Positions 1-10,092 of a DNA stretch of 64,000 nt are shown here, piece by piece. The stretch is taken from the NCBI RefSeq assembly GCF_900624995.1, contig NZ_UYXQ01000001.1, forward strand, positions 1 to 64,000, in the 5' to 3' direction. The notes under the pieces were generated by a model. The model was not told the DNA's origin. It made no database searches and worked only from the letters and a program-made list of their open reading frames with translations. Positions within the stretch are counted from its first letter, which is position 1, and each line of letters begins with the position of its first letter. The stretch comes from Pseudomonas antarctica. Lineage in GTDB: Bacteria > Pseudomonadota > Gammaproteobacteria > Pseudomonadales > Pseudomonadaceae. A program made the position numbers and the translations under genes.

Positions 1-292
1 TGAAAAACGCCATCTTCAGCGAGCCCAGGTACGCGGCGATATACAGCTCATCGCCCGCCAGCAAACTGTAGTTCGCCAGGTTCAGCACCAGTTGCAGCTT
101 CTGCTCAACGTAGGTGTAGATCTCGGTGTACGGCGGTATCGCCACATCGGCTTCGGCAAAGCTGATTTTCAATACGATGAAAAACGGCAGTGCGAAAAAC
201 AGGAACAGCCACAGGAAAGGAATCCCAATGACCACCTGCTTGCCACTGGGGATTATGCGATCCAAGCGCCGCTTGAACTTCTTCATATTCAT
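1..292 (-). CDS. spuG: Polyamine ABC transporter permease SpuG/PotH, N-terminal part (cut by window edge)
   Basis: Inner-membrane permease of the putrescine/spermidine ABC importer. Only about 97 N-terminal residues are in the window: a basic start (MNMKKFKRRLDR), then a hydrophobic first membrane segment (IGIPFLWLFLFFALPFF) and a periplasmic stretch beginning ISFAEADVAIPPYTE, typical of PotH. The ATG overlaps the stop of the upstream ATPase gene by four bases (ATGA), so the two are translationally coupled. The rest, including the binding-protein-dependent permease domain, lies beyond position 1. The name rests on its place after spuDEF. Confidence 0.9.
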   Translation of the reverse strand, partial: MNMKKFKRRLDRIIPSGKQVVIGIPFLWLFLFFALPFFIVLKISFAEADVAIPPYTEIYTYVEQKLQLVLNLANYSLLAGDELYIAAYLGSLKMAFF

Positions 293-1431
293 GAGCGAAG
301 TACCACGCCGCTGTCGTCTTCCCACCACACGTACACCTGATCACCCCAGGTTGGGCGCTGGCCACGGCGTTCGGCGTTGGCGACAAAGGACTGCACCAGC
401 TTGCCGCTCGGCAATTCCACGTAGAACACCGAGTGGCCGCCCAGGTAGGCGATGTCATGCACCTTGCCGCTGGACCAGTTGTGTTCGCAGGTCGGCATTT
501 CAGTGGTGACCAGCAGCTTTTCCGGGCGGATGGCGTAAGTCACCGACTTGTCTTCCACCGAGGTAGCGATGCCGTAGCCCACGTAGATGTCGCGGTCCAG
601 GTCCGTGCACTTGAGCACCGCGTGGCCTTCGGCGTCGTCCACCACTTGGGTGTCGAAGATGTTCACGTTGCCGATGAACTCACACACCAGGCGGCTGGTA
701 GGCGTTTCGTAGATGTCGATCGGGCTGCCGATCTGGGCGATCCAGCCCAGGTGCATGATCGCGATGCGCTCGGCCATGGTCATGGCCTCTTCCTGGTCGT
801 GAGTCACCATCACGCAGGTCACGCCCACGCGCTCGATGATTTCTACCAGTTCCAGCTGCATCTGCGAACGCAATTTTTTGTCGAGCGCACCCATTGGCTC
901 ATCGAGCAACAGCAGTTTCGGACGCTTGGCCAGGGAGCGCGCCAAGGCCACACGCTGACGCTGGCCACCGGACAGTTGGTGCGGCTTGCGCTTGGCGTAC
1001 TGGCTCATCTGCACCAGCTTGAGCATCTCGGCCACGCGGGCGTCGACCTCAGCCTTGGGGATCTTGTCCTGCTGCAGGCCGAACGCAATATTCTGCGCCA
1101 CGGTCATGTGCGGGAACAAGGCGTAGGACTGGAACATCATGTTGATCGGCCGCTCGTAGGGCGGCATGTCGGTGATGTCCACACCGTCGAGGTAAATGCG
1201 GCCTTCCGTTGGGCGCTCGAAGCCTGCGAGCATGCGCAGCAAGGTGGATTTGCCCGAACCCGAACCGCCGAGCAAGGCGAAGATCTCGCCTTTCTTGATT
1301 TCCAGGGACACATCGTCCACAGCAATCGTCTCGTCGAATTTTTTCGTGACCCGGTCGATTTTGACCAACACCTTTTTCGGTGTCTGGTCGCCCTCGAGGG
1401 CTTTCTTATAGGCGCCGGAGGCAACTGCCAT
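289..1431 (-). CDS. spuF: Polyamine ABC transporter ATP-binding protein SpuF/PotG
   Basis: Cytoplasmic ATPase that powers putrescine/spermidine import. It has 380 residues, normal for PotG. Walker A GGSGSGKST is at about 55-63, the ABC signature LSGGQ at 153-157 and Walker B LLLLDEP at 173-179, with a C-terminal TOBE-like region from about 300. It lies 72 bases after the binding-protein gene spuE and overlaps spuG by four bases, so it is the fifth gene of the polyamine operon. The N-terminal extension before the ABC core (about 20 residues) is usual for PotG but not PotA. Confidence 0.95.
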   Translation of the reverse strand: MAVASGAYKKALEGDQTPKKVLVKIDRVTKKFDETIAVDDVSLEIKKGEIFALLGGSGSGKSTLLRMLAGFERPTEGRIYLDGVDITDMPPYERPINMMFQSYALFPHMTVAQNIAFGLQQDKIPKAEVDARVAEMLKLVQMSQYAKRKPHQLSGGQRQRVALARSLAKRPKLLLLDEPMGALDKKLRSQMQLELVEIIERVGVTCVMVTHDQEEAMTMAERIAIMHLGWIAQIGSPIDIYETPTSRLVCEFIGNVNIFDTQVVDDAEGHAVLKCTDLDRDIYVGYGIATSVEDKSVTYAIRPEKLLVTTEMPTCEHNWSSGKVHDIAYLGGHSVFYVELPSGKLVQSFVANAERRGQRPTWGDQVYVWWEDDSGVVLRS

Positions 1432-1503
1432 TTACGAAACTCCCAACAAAATTTGAGGTTCGCCCAATACGGGCGACACCTTGGATAGTTTGAGCTTTAA
1501 GCC

Positions 1504-2610
<1,107 letters not shown>

Positions 2611-2705
2611 TTAAATAGTTGGGCCAAAAGTTGTTGCCCGGCAACAAAACCGGCGCGCAACTTACCCTCGATAAACCGATCCGGCAAAGCTTTCTGTCAT
2701 TTAAT

Positions 2706-2736
2706 GTGTGGGAGCGGCGGTTCGCCGCCCCCACAG
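2706..2736. repeat. GTGGGAGCGG-type repeat hairpin between spuD and spuE
   Basis: Short inverted repeat (TGTGGGAGCGGCGG, TTCG, CCGCCCCCACA) in the gap between two co-directional genes. It belongs to the REP-like family seen at many other intergenic sites here. In this position it could act as a 3' stabiliser for the spuD message or a partial terminator; that role is inference. Confidence 0.7.
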
Positions 2737-2746
2737 GTATCAAGGC

Positions 2747-3856
2747 TTATTTGCCCGATTTGATTTTGGTCCAGCTGCGTGTCATTTCACGCTGAGTTCC
2801 AGCCGGCAAGTCAGCAATGGCGTAGAGCTTGGCTTGCACATCCGCTGGCGGGTAAATGCCCGGGTCGCTGGTGATGTCTTTATCGACCAGTGCGGTGGCT
2901 TTCTCGTTACCGTTCGGGAACCGTACGCTGTTGGTGATCGCCGCCATTACTTTTGGCTGCAGCAGGTAGTTCATGAACGTGTAGGCAGCATCGACGTTTT
3001 CGGCATCCTTAGGGATGGCGACCATATCGTAGAAGCTACCGGCGCCCTCTTTCGGAATGTCGTAGGCAATCTTGACCTTGCCACCGGCTTCAGCCGCGCG
3101 GGACTTGGCCTGCTGGATGTCACCCGAATAACCCACGGCGACGCAGATGTTGCCGTTGGCCAAGTCCGAGATGTACTTGGACGAGTGGAAGTAGCCGATC
3201 GATGGGCGCAGCTTGAGGAACAGGTCTTCGGCTTGTTTCAGGTCAGCCTTCTTCTGGGTGTCGGTCGGCAAGCCCAGGTAATGCAGGGCCACCGGCAGCA
3301 TTTCGGTTGGCGAGTCGAGGAAGCTCACGCCACAGCTTTTCAGCTTGGCGATGTTTTCCGGTTTCATCAGTACGTCCCAGGAATCAATTTTGTCCACGCC
3401 CAGCGCAGCCTTGACCTTCTCCGGGTTGTAGCCGATGCCGATCGAGCCCCACATGTACGGGAAGGCGTGCTTGTTGTCCGGGTCGCTGACCGACACGGCT
3501 TTAAGCAGGGATTTGTTCAGGTTGTCGTAGTTGGGCAGCTTGGACTTGTCCAACTCCTGATAGACACCGGCCTTGATCTGCTTGGCGAGGAAGTTGTTCG
3601 ACGGCACGACGATGTCGTAACCGGACTTGCCTGCCAGCAACTTGGCTTCGAGGGTCTCGTTGCTGTCGAAAACGTCGTACACCACTTTAATGCCCGACTC
3701 TTTTTCAAAGTTGGCGATGGTGTCCGGTGCAATGTAGTCGGACCAGTTGTAGATGTGCAGCACTTTATTGTCTGCCTGGGCCGCGCCCGCCATTGCGCCC
3801 ATCAGGGACAAGGCGAGGAGGGTCTTGCCAGCGTTCTTCAAACCTAATGCCTTCAT
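2747..3856 (-). CDS. spuD: Periplasmic polyamine-binding protein SpuD-like (PotF family)
   Basis: Periplasmic binding protein for putrescine or a related polyamine. It has 369 residues from ATG at 3856, chosen because GGAG lies nine bases upstream; the reading frame continues up to a TTG that overlaps that ribosome site. The signal peptide ends at about AQA and the mature part starts with [11 protein letters not shown]. The [16 protein letters not shown] segment is shared with SpuE, showing that the two arose by duplication. It is the third operon gene, with a roughly 190-base gap to spuC and a hairpin repeat after its stop. Confidence 0.92.
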   Translation of the reverse strand: MKALGLKNAGKTLLALSLMGAMAGAAQADNKVLHIYNWSDYIAPDTIANFEKESGIKVVYDVFDSNETLEAKLLAGKSGYDIVVPSNNFLAKQIKAGVYQELDKSKLPNYDNLNKSLLKAVSVSDPDNKHAFPYMWGSIGIGYNPEKVKAALGVDKIDSWDVLMKPENIAKLKSCGVSFLDSPTEMLPVALHYLGLPTDTQKKADLKQAEDLFLKLRPSIGYFHSSKYISDLANGNICVAVGYSGDIQQAKSRAAEAGGKVKIAYDIPKEGAGSFYDMVAIPKDAENVDAAYTFMNYLLQPKVMAAITNSVRFPNGNEKATALVDKDITSDPGIYPPADVQAKLYAIADLPAGTQREMTRSWTKIKSGK

Positions 3857-4049
3857 TTGGTGATGCTCCAATTTTTTCTTTTTTGGGCCACGTTCTTTAG
3901 TCGTCTCACGACCCTTCCAAAGGGCAACAAAACACGGCGACAGTCTGGCAAGTTCAGGGGCCGGCTTTCAACCAAAGCCCCCTTTTTTACTGCGTTTTTG
4001 TAACTGCCCAGACGCAGCGCCCGAAGCCGCAGCGCACTGAGCCTAGCAC

Positions 4050-5414
4050 TTAGCCTTGCAATGCCGCCAAAGTCAGGTCCAGGCACTGGCGAGCCTTGGT
4101 CACCAGTTCGTCGATTTCCGCCTTGCTGATCACCAGCGGAGGCGAAATGATCATGGTGTCGCCCACGGCGCGCATGATCAGGCCATTCTCGAAGCAGAAC
4201 GTGCGGCAGATCATGCCCACACCACGGCCTTCGTAACGTTTGCGCGTGGCCTTGTCCTGCACCAGCTCAATCGCCCCGAGCATGCCGACACCGCGAACTT
4301 CACCCACCAACGGGTGATCAGCCAGTTCCCTCAGACGTTTCTGCAAATACGGTGCCGTTTCTTCGTGCACACGGTTAACGATTTTTTCATCGCGCAGAAT
4401 CCGGATGTTTTCCAGGGCTACCGCTGCCGCCACCGGGTGACCGGAATAGGTGAAGCCGTGGTTGAAATCACCGCCTTCATTAAGCACGGCAACCACGTCG
4501 TCGTGCACGATCAGGCCGCCCATGGGGATGTAACCCGAGGTCAGGCCCTTGGCGATGGTCATCATGTGTGGCTTGAGGCCGTAGAAGTCGCTACCGAACC
4601 ACTCACCGGTACGGCCGAAACCGCAGATCACTTCATCGGCGACGAACAGGATGTCGTACTTGGCGAGGATTTCCTTAATGCGCGGCCAGTAGGTTTCTGG
4701 CGGCACGATCACGCCGCCGGCACCCTGGATCGGCTCGGCAATAAAAGCTCCGACGTTGTCCACGCCCAGTTCCAGAATCTTCTCTTCCAGCTGGTTGGCC
4801 GCCCAGATCCCGAATTCCTCAGGGCTCATGTCGCCACCTTCGCCATACCAATACGGCTGGGCGATGTGGGTGATCCCCGGAATCGGCAAGTCGCCCTGCT
4901 CATGCATATACGTCATGCCGCCCAAGCTGGCGCCGGCCACGGTGGAGCCGTGGTAGCCATTCTTGCGGCTGATGATGGTTTTTTTGTTCGGCTGACCTTT
5001 GATCGCCCAGTAATGGCGGACCATGCGCAACATCGTGTCGTTGCCTTCCGAACCGGAACCCGTGAAGAACACATGGTTCATGCCAGCCGGCGCGATCTCG
5101 GAGATGACCTTGGCCAGCTCCAGCACCGGCGGGTGCGCGGTCTGGAAGAACAGGTTGTAGTACGGCAATTCTTTCATTTGCTTGGCGGCGGCATCAGCCA
5201 GTTCATCGCGACCGTAACCGATCGCCACGCACCACAGCCCGGCCATGCCGTCGAGGATCTTGTTGCCTTCGCTGTCCCACAGGTAAACGCCGTGGGCTTT
5301 GGTGATGATCCGTGGGCCTTTCACTTTCAATTGCTTGAAGTCGCTGAACGGCGCCAGGTGGTGATCATTGCTCAAGGCTTGCCATTCACGGGTTTGCGGG
5401 TTGTTGCTGGACAT
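4050..5414 (-). CDS. spuC: Polyamine:pyruvate aminotransferase SpuC (class III, PLP)
   Basis: PLP enzyme that moves the amino group of putrescine or another polyamine to pyruvate, giving aminobutyraldehyde and alanine. It has 454 residues. Class III hallmarks are the GSEGNDTMLR segment near 121, ADEVICGFGRTG near 259-270, and the PLP lysine in TIAKGLTSGY at about K289. A clean ribosome site (TAGGAG) precedes ATG at 5414. It sits between spuB and spuD in the same orientation, so degradation and uptake genes are co-transcribed. A long perfect palindrome separates it from spuB. Confidence 0.95.
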   Translation of the reverse strand: MSSNNPQTREWQALSNDHHLAPFSDFKQLKVKGPRIITKAHGVYLWDSEGNKILDGMAGLWCVAIGYGRDELADAAAKQMKELPYYNLFFQTAHPPVLELAKVISEIAPAGMNHVFFTGSGSEGNDTMLRMVRHYWAIKGQPNKKTIISRKNGYHGSTVAGASLGGMTYMHEQGDLPIPGITHIAQPYWYGEGGDMSPEEFGIWAANQLEEKILELGVDNVGAFIAEPIQGAGGVIVPPETYWPRIKEILAKYDILFVADEVICGFGRTGEWFGSDFYGLKPHMMTIAKGLTSGYIPMGGLIVHDDVVAVLNEGGDFNHGFTYSGHPVAAAVALENIRILRDEKIVNRVHEETAPYLQKRLRELADHPLVGEVRGVGMLGAIELVQDKATRKRYEGRGVGMICRTFCFENGLIMRAVGDTMIISPPLVISKAEIDELVTKARQCLDLTLAALQG

Positions 5415-5451
5415 ACCAATCTCCTAGACTTTTTCGGGTGAGGGCGCGCCT

Positions 5452-5505
5452 GGAGGGCGTGATCCCCGTAAATGACGGCCGTCATTTACGGGGATCACGC
5501 CCTCC
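5452..5505. repeat. 54-bp perfect palindrome between spuB and spuC
   Basis: Two 27-base arms pair without mismatch and with no spacer around the centre GGCC (5477-5480). The arm starts GGAGGGCGTGATCCCC at 5452. It begins 18 bases after the spuB stop on the minus strand and ends about 40 bases before the spuC start. As RNA it would form a very stable hairpin. There is no T-run, so it is not a standard terminator. Its arms differ from the GTGGGAGC repeat family except for the GGAGGGC-like edges. Confidence 0.9.
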
Positions 5506-5523
5506 TACGACGCGCCCGACGCA

Positions 5524-6882
5524 TCAGACGGCGAAGAGCAGGAATTCCCGCTCCCACGAACTGATCACGCGCTTGAAGTTTTCATGCTCGGCCCGCTTGA
5601 CCGCGACGTAGCCTGTGATGAATTTTTGACCCAGATATTTTTCGATGGTCTTGCTGTTTTCCATACGCTCCAGGGCGTCTTCGATGGTCAGCGGCAGGCG
5701 CAGGTTGCGGCGCTCGTAACCTCGGCCCACCACGGGCGCGCTCGGGTTATGGCCTTCGACCATACCGATGTAGCCACACAGCAGGCTGGCGGCAATCGCC
5801 AGGTACGGATTGGCGTCGGCGCCCGGCAGGCGGTTTTCCACGCGGCGGTTCTGCGGGCCGGCATCCGGTACGCGCAGGCCGACGGTGCGATTTTCTTCGC
5901 CCCACTCCACGTTCACCGGCGCCGAGGTGTCGGGCAGGAAGCGGCGGAACGAGTTCACGTTAGGGGCAAACAGCGGCAGCAATTCGGGGATGAACTTCTG
6001 CAGGCCACCAATGTGGTTAAGGAACAGCTGGCTCATGGTCCCGTCTTCATTAGAGAAGACGTTCTTGCCAGTGGCGATGTCGATGATGCTCTGGTGCAAG
6101 TGCATCGCGCTGCCAGGCTCGCCGGTCATCGGCTTGGCCATGAAGGTGGCGGCCACGTTGTGCTTGAGCGCGGCTTCACGCATGGTGCGCTTGAACACCA
6201 GGATCTGGTCGGCCAGCGACAGCGCGTCGCCGTGACGGAAGTTGATTTCCATCTGCGCCGTGCCGTCCTCGTGGATCAGCGTGTCAAGGTCCAACTCCTG
6301 CAGTTCGCACCAGTCGTAGACGTCTTCGAACAAGGGGTCGAATTCGTTGGCGGCTTCTATAGAGAAGGACTGGCGACCGGTCTCCGGGCGACCGGAACGG
6401 CCAATCGGTGGCTGCAGCGGGAAGTCCGGGTCTTCGCAGCGCTTGGTCAGGTAAAACTCCATCTCCGGCGCCACGATGGGCTGCCAGCCCTTATCGGAAT
6501 AGAGTTTCAGCACCTTCTTGAGCACGTTGCGCGGCGACAGCTCAATCGGGTTGCCTTGCTTGTCGTAGGTGTCGTGGATCACCTGAGCGGTGGGCTCGAT
6601 GGCCCAAGGCACCAGGAACACAGCGTTCTGGTCGGGACGGCAGATCATGTCGATGTCGGCCGGGTCGAGCAATTCGTAATAGATGTCGTCTTCGACGTAG
6701 TCGCCGGTCACGGTCTGCAACAAAACACTCTCGGGCAGGCGCATGCCTTTTTCGGCGATGAACTTGTTGGTCGGCGAGATCTTGCCCCGGGTAATGCCGG
6801 TGAGGTCGCCAATCATGCATTCGACTTCTGTGATCTTGTGGTCTTTCAACCAATCGGTGAGCTGGTCGAGGTTGTTACTCAT
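5524..6882 (-). CDS. spuB: Gamma-glutamylpolyamine synthetase SpuB (glutamine synthetase family)
   Basis: ATP-dependent ligase of the glutamine synthetase fold, expected to join glutamate to putrescine or another polyamine as the first step of the glutamylated degradation route. It has 452 residues from ATG at 6882, which has AGAGG seven bases upstream; an in-frame upstream start lacks a site. Family blocks include MEFYL, HLHQS, NVNSFRRF and GADANPYLAIAAS. It is the first gene of the minus-strand polyamine operon and divergent from a paralogue at 7491. The exact polyamine acceptor cannot be read from sequence. Confidence 0.9.
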   Translation of the reverse strand: MSNNLDQLTDWLKDHKITEVECMIGDLTGITRGKISPTNKFIAEKGMRLPESVLLQTVTGDYVEDDIYYELLDPADIDMICRPDQNAVFLVPWAIEPTAQVIHDTYDKQGNPIELSPRNVLKKVLKLYSDKGWQPIVAPEMEFYLTKRCEDPDFPLQPPIGRSGRPETGRQSFSIEAANEFDPLFEDVYDWCELQELDLDTLIHEDGTAQMEINFRHGDALSLADQILVFKRTMREAALKHNVAATFMAKPMTGEPGSAMHLHQSIIDIATGKNVFSNEDGTMSQLFLNHIGGLQKFIPELLPLFAPNVNSFRRFLPDTSAPVNVEWGEENRTVGLRVPDAGPQNRRVENRLPGADANPYLAIAASLLCGYIGMVEGHNPSAPVVGRGYERRNLRLPLTIEDALERMENSKTIEKYLGQKFITGYVAVKRAEHENFKRVISSWEREFLLFAV

Positions 6883-7490
6883 AAATGCCTCTGGGCTGGG
6901 TTTCCTGACATCCATTAAAGGTCAGGCGTTGGTTGACGCAGCATCCGCGTCGTCTTGTCGTTCAGGGTAGGAGCTTACCTGCCATTTGCTGCAGCGTTGC
7001 ATTCCTCAGGCCAAAGTCGTGCAGAATCATGAGCGCCACCCTGGACGGGAGCCGCTCAGAGGCAGGCACGAGATAAACGAGGAGGCAAAAAAGAGGTCGC
7101 CCAAGGCGTCAAGAATATTGGCCGGAGCGCGGTCATTGACGAGGGAAAATTGGACGGGTGACAAGACTTGTCTGAAGCAGGTGGAAACGCCGAGTAGCGG
7201 CAGGCGAGACATGAAGCACCCCGGTATTATTGCTGTTATGGGTTTGAATCGAGCTTAGCCTTGTTCATTTTTTTACACAACACCCCCGTAAAAAATACAA
7301 CACGGCCCGCTCAAGCCTGCTAGTCCCAAGCCCTTCAACTCCAAAAAAACGCCCCAGAAAGCCCCAAAAAAGGCCTAAAGGCGCTTTTTTAGGGCAAAAA
7401 AGCCCTCGCTTGACTTCGGCATGCCGTTCGGGTTGACTGAAACCAGAAAAGATCAATGATTGATATTTTTAACAACAAAGGTGTTGCATC
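6883..7490. other. Divergent intergenic region between the two glutamine-synthetase-like genes
   Basis: 608 bases with no convincing gene; short open frames here have no recognisable motif. The left half resembles neighbouring DNA in composition. The right part (7265-7480) is A/T- and homopolymer-rich, with C/A tracts and an imperfect A-tract hairpin near 7372-7396 (AAAAAAGGCCTAAAGGCGCTTTTTT, partly pairing). TTGACT boxes occur at 7410 and 7433. It must hold the promoters for both spuB and spuI. No spuA-type amidotransferase gene lies here. Confidence 0.6.
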
Positions 7491-8867
7491 ATGTCGGTAC
7501 CCCCGCGTGCCGTTCAGCTTAACGAAGCGAACGCGTTCCTTAAGGATCATCCTGAGGTTCTGTACGTAGACCTTCTAATTGCGGATATGAATGGTGTGGT
7601 GCGCGGCAAGCGCATCGAACGCACCAGCCTCCACAAGGTTTACGAGAAGGGCATTAACCTGCCTGCCTCTTTATTTGCCCTGGATATCAACGGCTCGACG
7701 GTGGAAAGCACCGGCCTGGGTCTGGACATCGGTGATGCTGACCGAATCTGTTATCCGATCCCTGACACTCTGTGCAATGAACCCTGGCAAAAGCGCCCAA
7801 CCGCGCAATTGCTGATGACCATGCACGAACTTGAAGGTGAACCTTTCTTCGCCGATCCTCGCGAAGTGCTCCGCCAAGTTGTCAGCAAATTTGACGACCT
7901 CGGTCTCACCATTTGCGCCGCCTTCGAGCTTGAGTTCTACCTGATCGACCAGGAGAACGTGAACGGCCGCCCACAACCGCCCCGCTCGCCGATCTCCGGC
8001 AAACGCCCGCACTCGACACAGGTCTACCTGATCGACGACCTCGACGAATACGTCGACTGCCTCCAGGACATTCTGGAAGGGGCCAAAGAGCAAGGCATCC
8101 CGGCCGACGCCATCGTCAAGGAAAGCGCCCCGGCGCAGTTCGAAGTGAACCTGCACCACGTGGCCGACCCGATCAAGGCCTGCGACTACGCCGTACTGCT
8201 CAAGCGCCTGATCAAGAACATCGCCTACGACCATGAGATGGACACCACCTTCATGGCCAAGCCTTACCCAGGCCAGGCAGGCAACGGTTTGCACGTGCAC
8301 ATTTCGATCTTGGACAAGGACGGCAAGAACATCTTTGCCAGCGAGGATCCCGAGCAGAACGCCGCATTGCGTCACGCGATCGGCGGTGTGCTCGAGACCC
8401 TACCCGCCCAAATGGCGTTCCTGTGCCCTAACGTCAACTCCTACCGCCGTTTCGGCGCACAGTTCTACGTGCCGAACTCGCCGTGCTGGGGCCTGGATAA
8501 CCGCACTGTGGCGATCCGCGTACCGACCGGCTCGTCCGACGCCGTGCGTATCGAACACCGCGTGGCCGGCGCCGACGCCAACCCTTACCTGCTGATGGCT
8601 TCGGTCCTGGCAGGCGTGCACCACGGTCTGACCAACAAGATCGAACCTGGCGCACCGGTGGAAGGCAACAGCTACGAGCAGAACGAACAAAGCCTGCCAA
8701 ACAACCTGCGCGATGCATTGCGCGAGTTGGACGACAGCGAGGTGATGGCCAAGTACATCGATCCTAAGTACATCGATATCTTCGTCGCCTGTAAGGAAAG
8801 TGAGCTGGAAGAGTTCGAACACTCCATCTCCGACCTTGAGTACAACTGGTACCTGCATACCGTGTAA
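7491..8867 (+). CDS. spuI: Second glutamine-synthetase-family protein, SpuI-like gamma-glutamylpolyamine synthetase
   Basis: Paralogue of SpuB, 458 residues, with glutamine synthetase blocks FELEFYL, HVHISI, NVNSYRRF and GADANPYLLMASVL. It probably glutamylates a polyamine or other amine rather than ammonia. It is divergent from spuB, the arrangement known for spuI in P. aeruginosa. AAAGG precedes ATG and a strong terminator follows. A function beyond amine ligation is not decidable from sequence; other PuuA-type ligases are alternatives. Confidence 0.85.
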   Translation: MSVPPRAVQLNEANAFLKDHPEVLYVDLLIADMNGVVRGKRIERTSLHKVYEKGINLPASLFALDINGSTVESTGLGLDIGDADRICYPIPDTLCNEPWQKRPTAQLLMTMHELEGEPFFADPREVLRQVVSKFDDLGLTICAAFELEFYLIDQENVNGRPQPPRSPISGKRPHSTQVYLIDDLDEYVDCLQDILEGAKEQGIPADAIVKESAPAQFEVNLHHVADPIKACDYAVLLKRLIKNIAYDHEMDTTFMAKPYPGQAGNGLHVHISILDKDGKNIFASEDPEQNAALRHAIGGVLETLPAQMAFLCPNVNSYRRFGAQFYVPNSPCWGLDNRTVAIRVPTGSSDAVRIEHRVAGADANPYLLMASVLAGVHHGLTNKIEPGAPVEGNSYEQNEQSLPNNLRDALRELDDSEVMAKYIDPKYIDIFVACKESELEEFEHSISDLEYNWYLHTV

Positions 8868-8889
8868 GCGGTCGCTGCAATAAAAGAAT

Positions 8890-8920
8890 GCCGCAGGCTT
8901 TAGGGCCTGCGGCTTTTTTT
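8890..8920 (+). terminator. Intrinsic terminator after spuI-like gene
   Basis: Nine-base-pair stem GCCGCAGGC / GCCTGCGGC (8890-8898 with 8905-8913) followed by seven T residues. Confidence 0.9.
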
Positions 8921-9003
8921 ATGGGGTTCGTCAGGCAGACCGCGGTGGCTTTATCGCAGGCAAGCCAGCTCTTACACTTGAGTGTATTCACAAATCAAAA
9001 AGG

Positions 9004-9032
9004 TGGGAGCGGGCTTGCCCGCGATGGCGGCC
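9004..9032. repeat. REP-like GTGGGAGCGGGCTTGCCCGCGATGGCGG unit
   Basis: Single unit of the intergenic repeat family of this genome, between the spuI terminator and the TetR gene. The GCGGGC/GCCCGC core can form a hairpin. Confidence 0.7.
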
Positions 9033-9089
9033 CGGCAGACAACACCCCTTCCTGCTCATACAATGCCCGCTGCCTTGTAGGAGACTTCC

Positions 9090-9731
9090 ATGACAACCCG
9101 CCCCGCCGCCCCTCGCAAACCCCGCGCCCGCAGCCAGGCCCGGATCGAGGCGATCCTCGACGCCGCCCGCACCTTGCTGGCGACCGAAGGCGTGGCCAGT
9201 TTGTCGATCTACAGCGTGGCCGAGCGCGCGCAGATTCCACCGTCATCGGTGTACCACTTCTTTGCCAGTGTGCCAGCGTTGCTGGAAGCGTTGACCGCCG
9301 ATGTGCACGCCGCGTTCCGCGCCGCGATTCAGGCGCCCATCGAGCATGATTCACTCAAGCACTGGCGCGACCTGTCCTACATCGTCGAGCAGCGCATGCT
9401 CATCATCTACAGCAACGACGCCGCCGCACGGCAGTTGATCCTGGCGCAGCACGGGCTGACCGAAGTGACCCAGGCGGACCGTCAGCATGATCTGGAATTG
9501 GGCGATTTGATGCTCGAAGTCTTCAACCGCCACTTCGAGGTGCCGACCTTGCCTGAAGAGGTGGGCGTGTTTGCCCTAGCGCTGGAGTTGAGCGACCGCG
9601 TGTATGCGCGCTCGGTGCATCAGCATGGGCAGATTACCCCGCGCATGGCGGAGGAAGGGATGCGGGTGTTTGATGCGTATGTGGGGCTTTATTTGCCGGC
9701 GTATTTGCCTAAGCGGGTGGTGGCTGCCTGA
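9090..9731 (+). CDS. TetR/AcrR-family transcriptional regulator
   Basis: 213-residue one-domain regulator. The N-terminal helix-turn-helix spans about residues 18-65 (RIEAILDAARTLLATEG, then VAERAQIPPSSVYHFFAS), the classical TetR layout with recognition helix SSVYHFF. The C-terminal ligand domain is helical and unassigned. A good ribosome site (TAGGAGA) precedes ATG. It stands alone between repeats, next to the polyamine genes on one side and the convergent ssu operon end on the other. Target and inducer are unknown. Confidence 0.85.
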   Translation: MTTRPAAPRKPRARSQARIEAILDAARTLLATEGVASLSIYSVAERAQIPPSSVYHFFASVPALLEALTADVHAAFRAAIQAPIEHDSLKHWRDLSYIVEQRMLIIYSNDAAARQLILAQHGLTEVTQADRQHDLELGDLMLEVFNRHFEVPTLPEEVGVFALALELSDRVYARSVHQHGQITPRMAEEGMRVFDAYVGLYLPAYLPKRVVAA

Positions 9732-9749
9732 GTCGCGTATTGCCTGGGC

Positions 9750-9832
9750 GGGCGTCATCGCGGGCAAGCTCGCCCCCACATTTTGAGCGGTGAATACCTT
9801 CAAGTGTGGGAGCACGCTTGCCTGCGATAGCG
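9750..9832. repeat. Inverted pair of REP-like units
   Basis: A left unit in reverse orientation (CATCGCGGGCAAGCTCGCCCCCACA) and a right unit in forward orientation (GTGTGGGAGCACGCTTGCCTGCGAT) are separated by about 25 bases, a BIME-like arrangement between the convergent TetR and ssuF genes. Confidence 0.75.
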
Positions 9833-9848
9833 ATTTCAAGGTGGGCAA

Positions 9849-10064
9849 TCACAACTTGGCGATCGACACCTCGGTGGACTTAACGAAGGCAATCACTTCG
9901 CTGCCAATCACCAGTTCCAGCTCTTTGACCGAGCGAGTGGTGATCACAGACGTCACGATGCCGGACGCCGTCTGCACGTCGATTTCCGACAACACGTCGC
10001 CTTCGACGATTTCCTTGATGGTGCCCTTGAACTGGTTACGCACATTGATCGCTTTAATCGTCAT
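9849..10064 (-). CDS. ssuF: Molbindin-like TOBE-domain protein SsuF
   Basis: 71-residue single-domain protein of the molybdopterin-binding (molbindin/TOBE) family: opens with MTIKAINVRNQFKGTI and contains SGIVTSVITTRSVKELEL and IAFVKSTEVSI, typical of a Mop domain. It is the last gene of the sulfonate operon, matching ssuF of P. putida, where it is needed for sulfonate use. Its biochemical job is not established. The ATG at 10064 is the only start that gives the family length; the upstream frame runs into ssuB sequence. Confidence 0.88.
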   Translation of the reverse strand: MTIKAINVRNQFKGTIKEIVEGDVLSEIDVQTASGIVTSVITTRSVKELELVIGSEVIAFVKSTEVSIAKL

Positions 10065-10092
10065 GGTGTTCTTCCTTTGTAGGACAAGTGAG

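Noticed and set aside
3853..4086. 77-codon minus-strand open frame between spuC and spuD
   Set aside because: It overlaps the spuC 3' end and has low-complexity Arg/Leu composition with no ribosome site; the gap is better read as an operon leader.
7027..7258. Short open frames in the spuB-spuI gap on both strands
   Set aside because: No ribosome site, no recognisable motif, and both strands are open, which is usual for GC-rich DNA.
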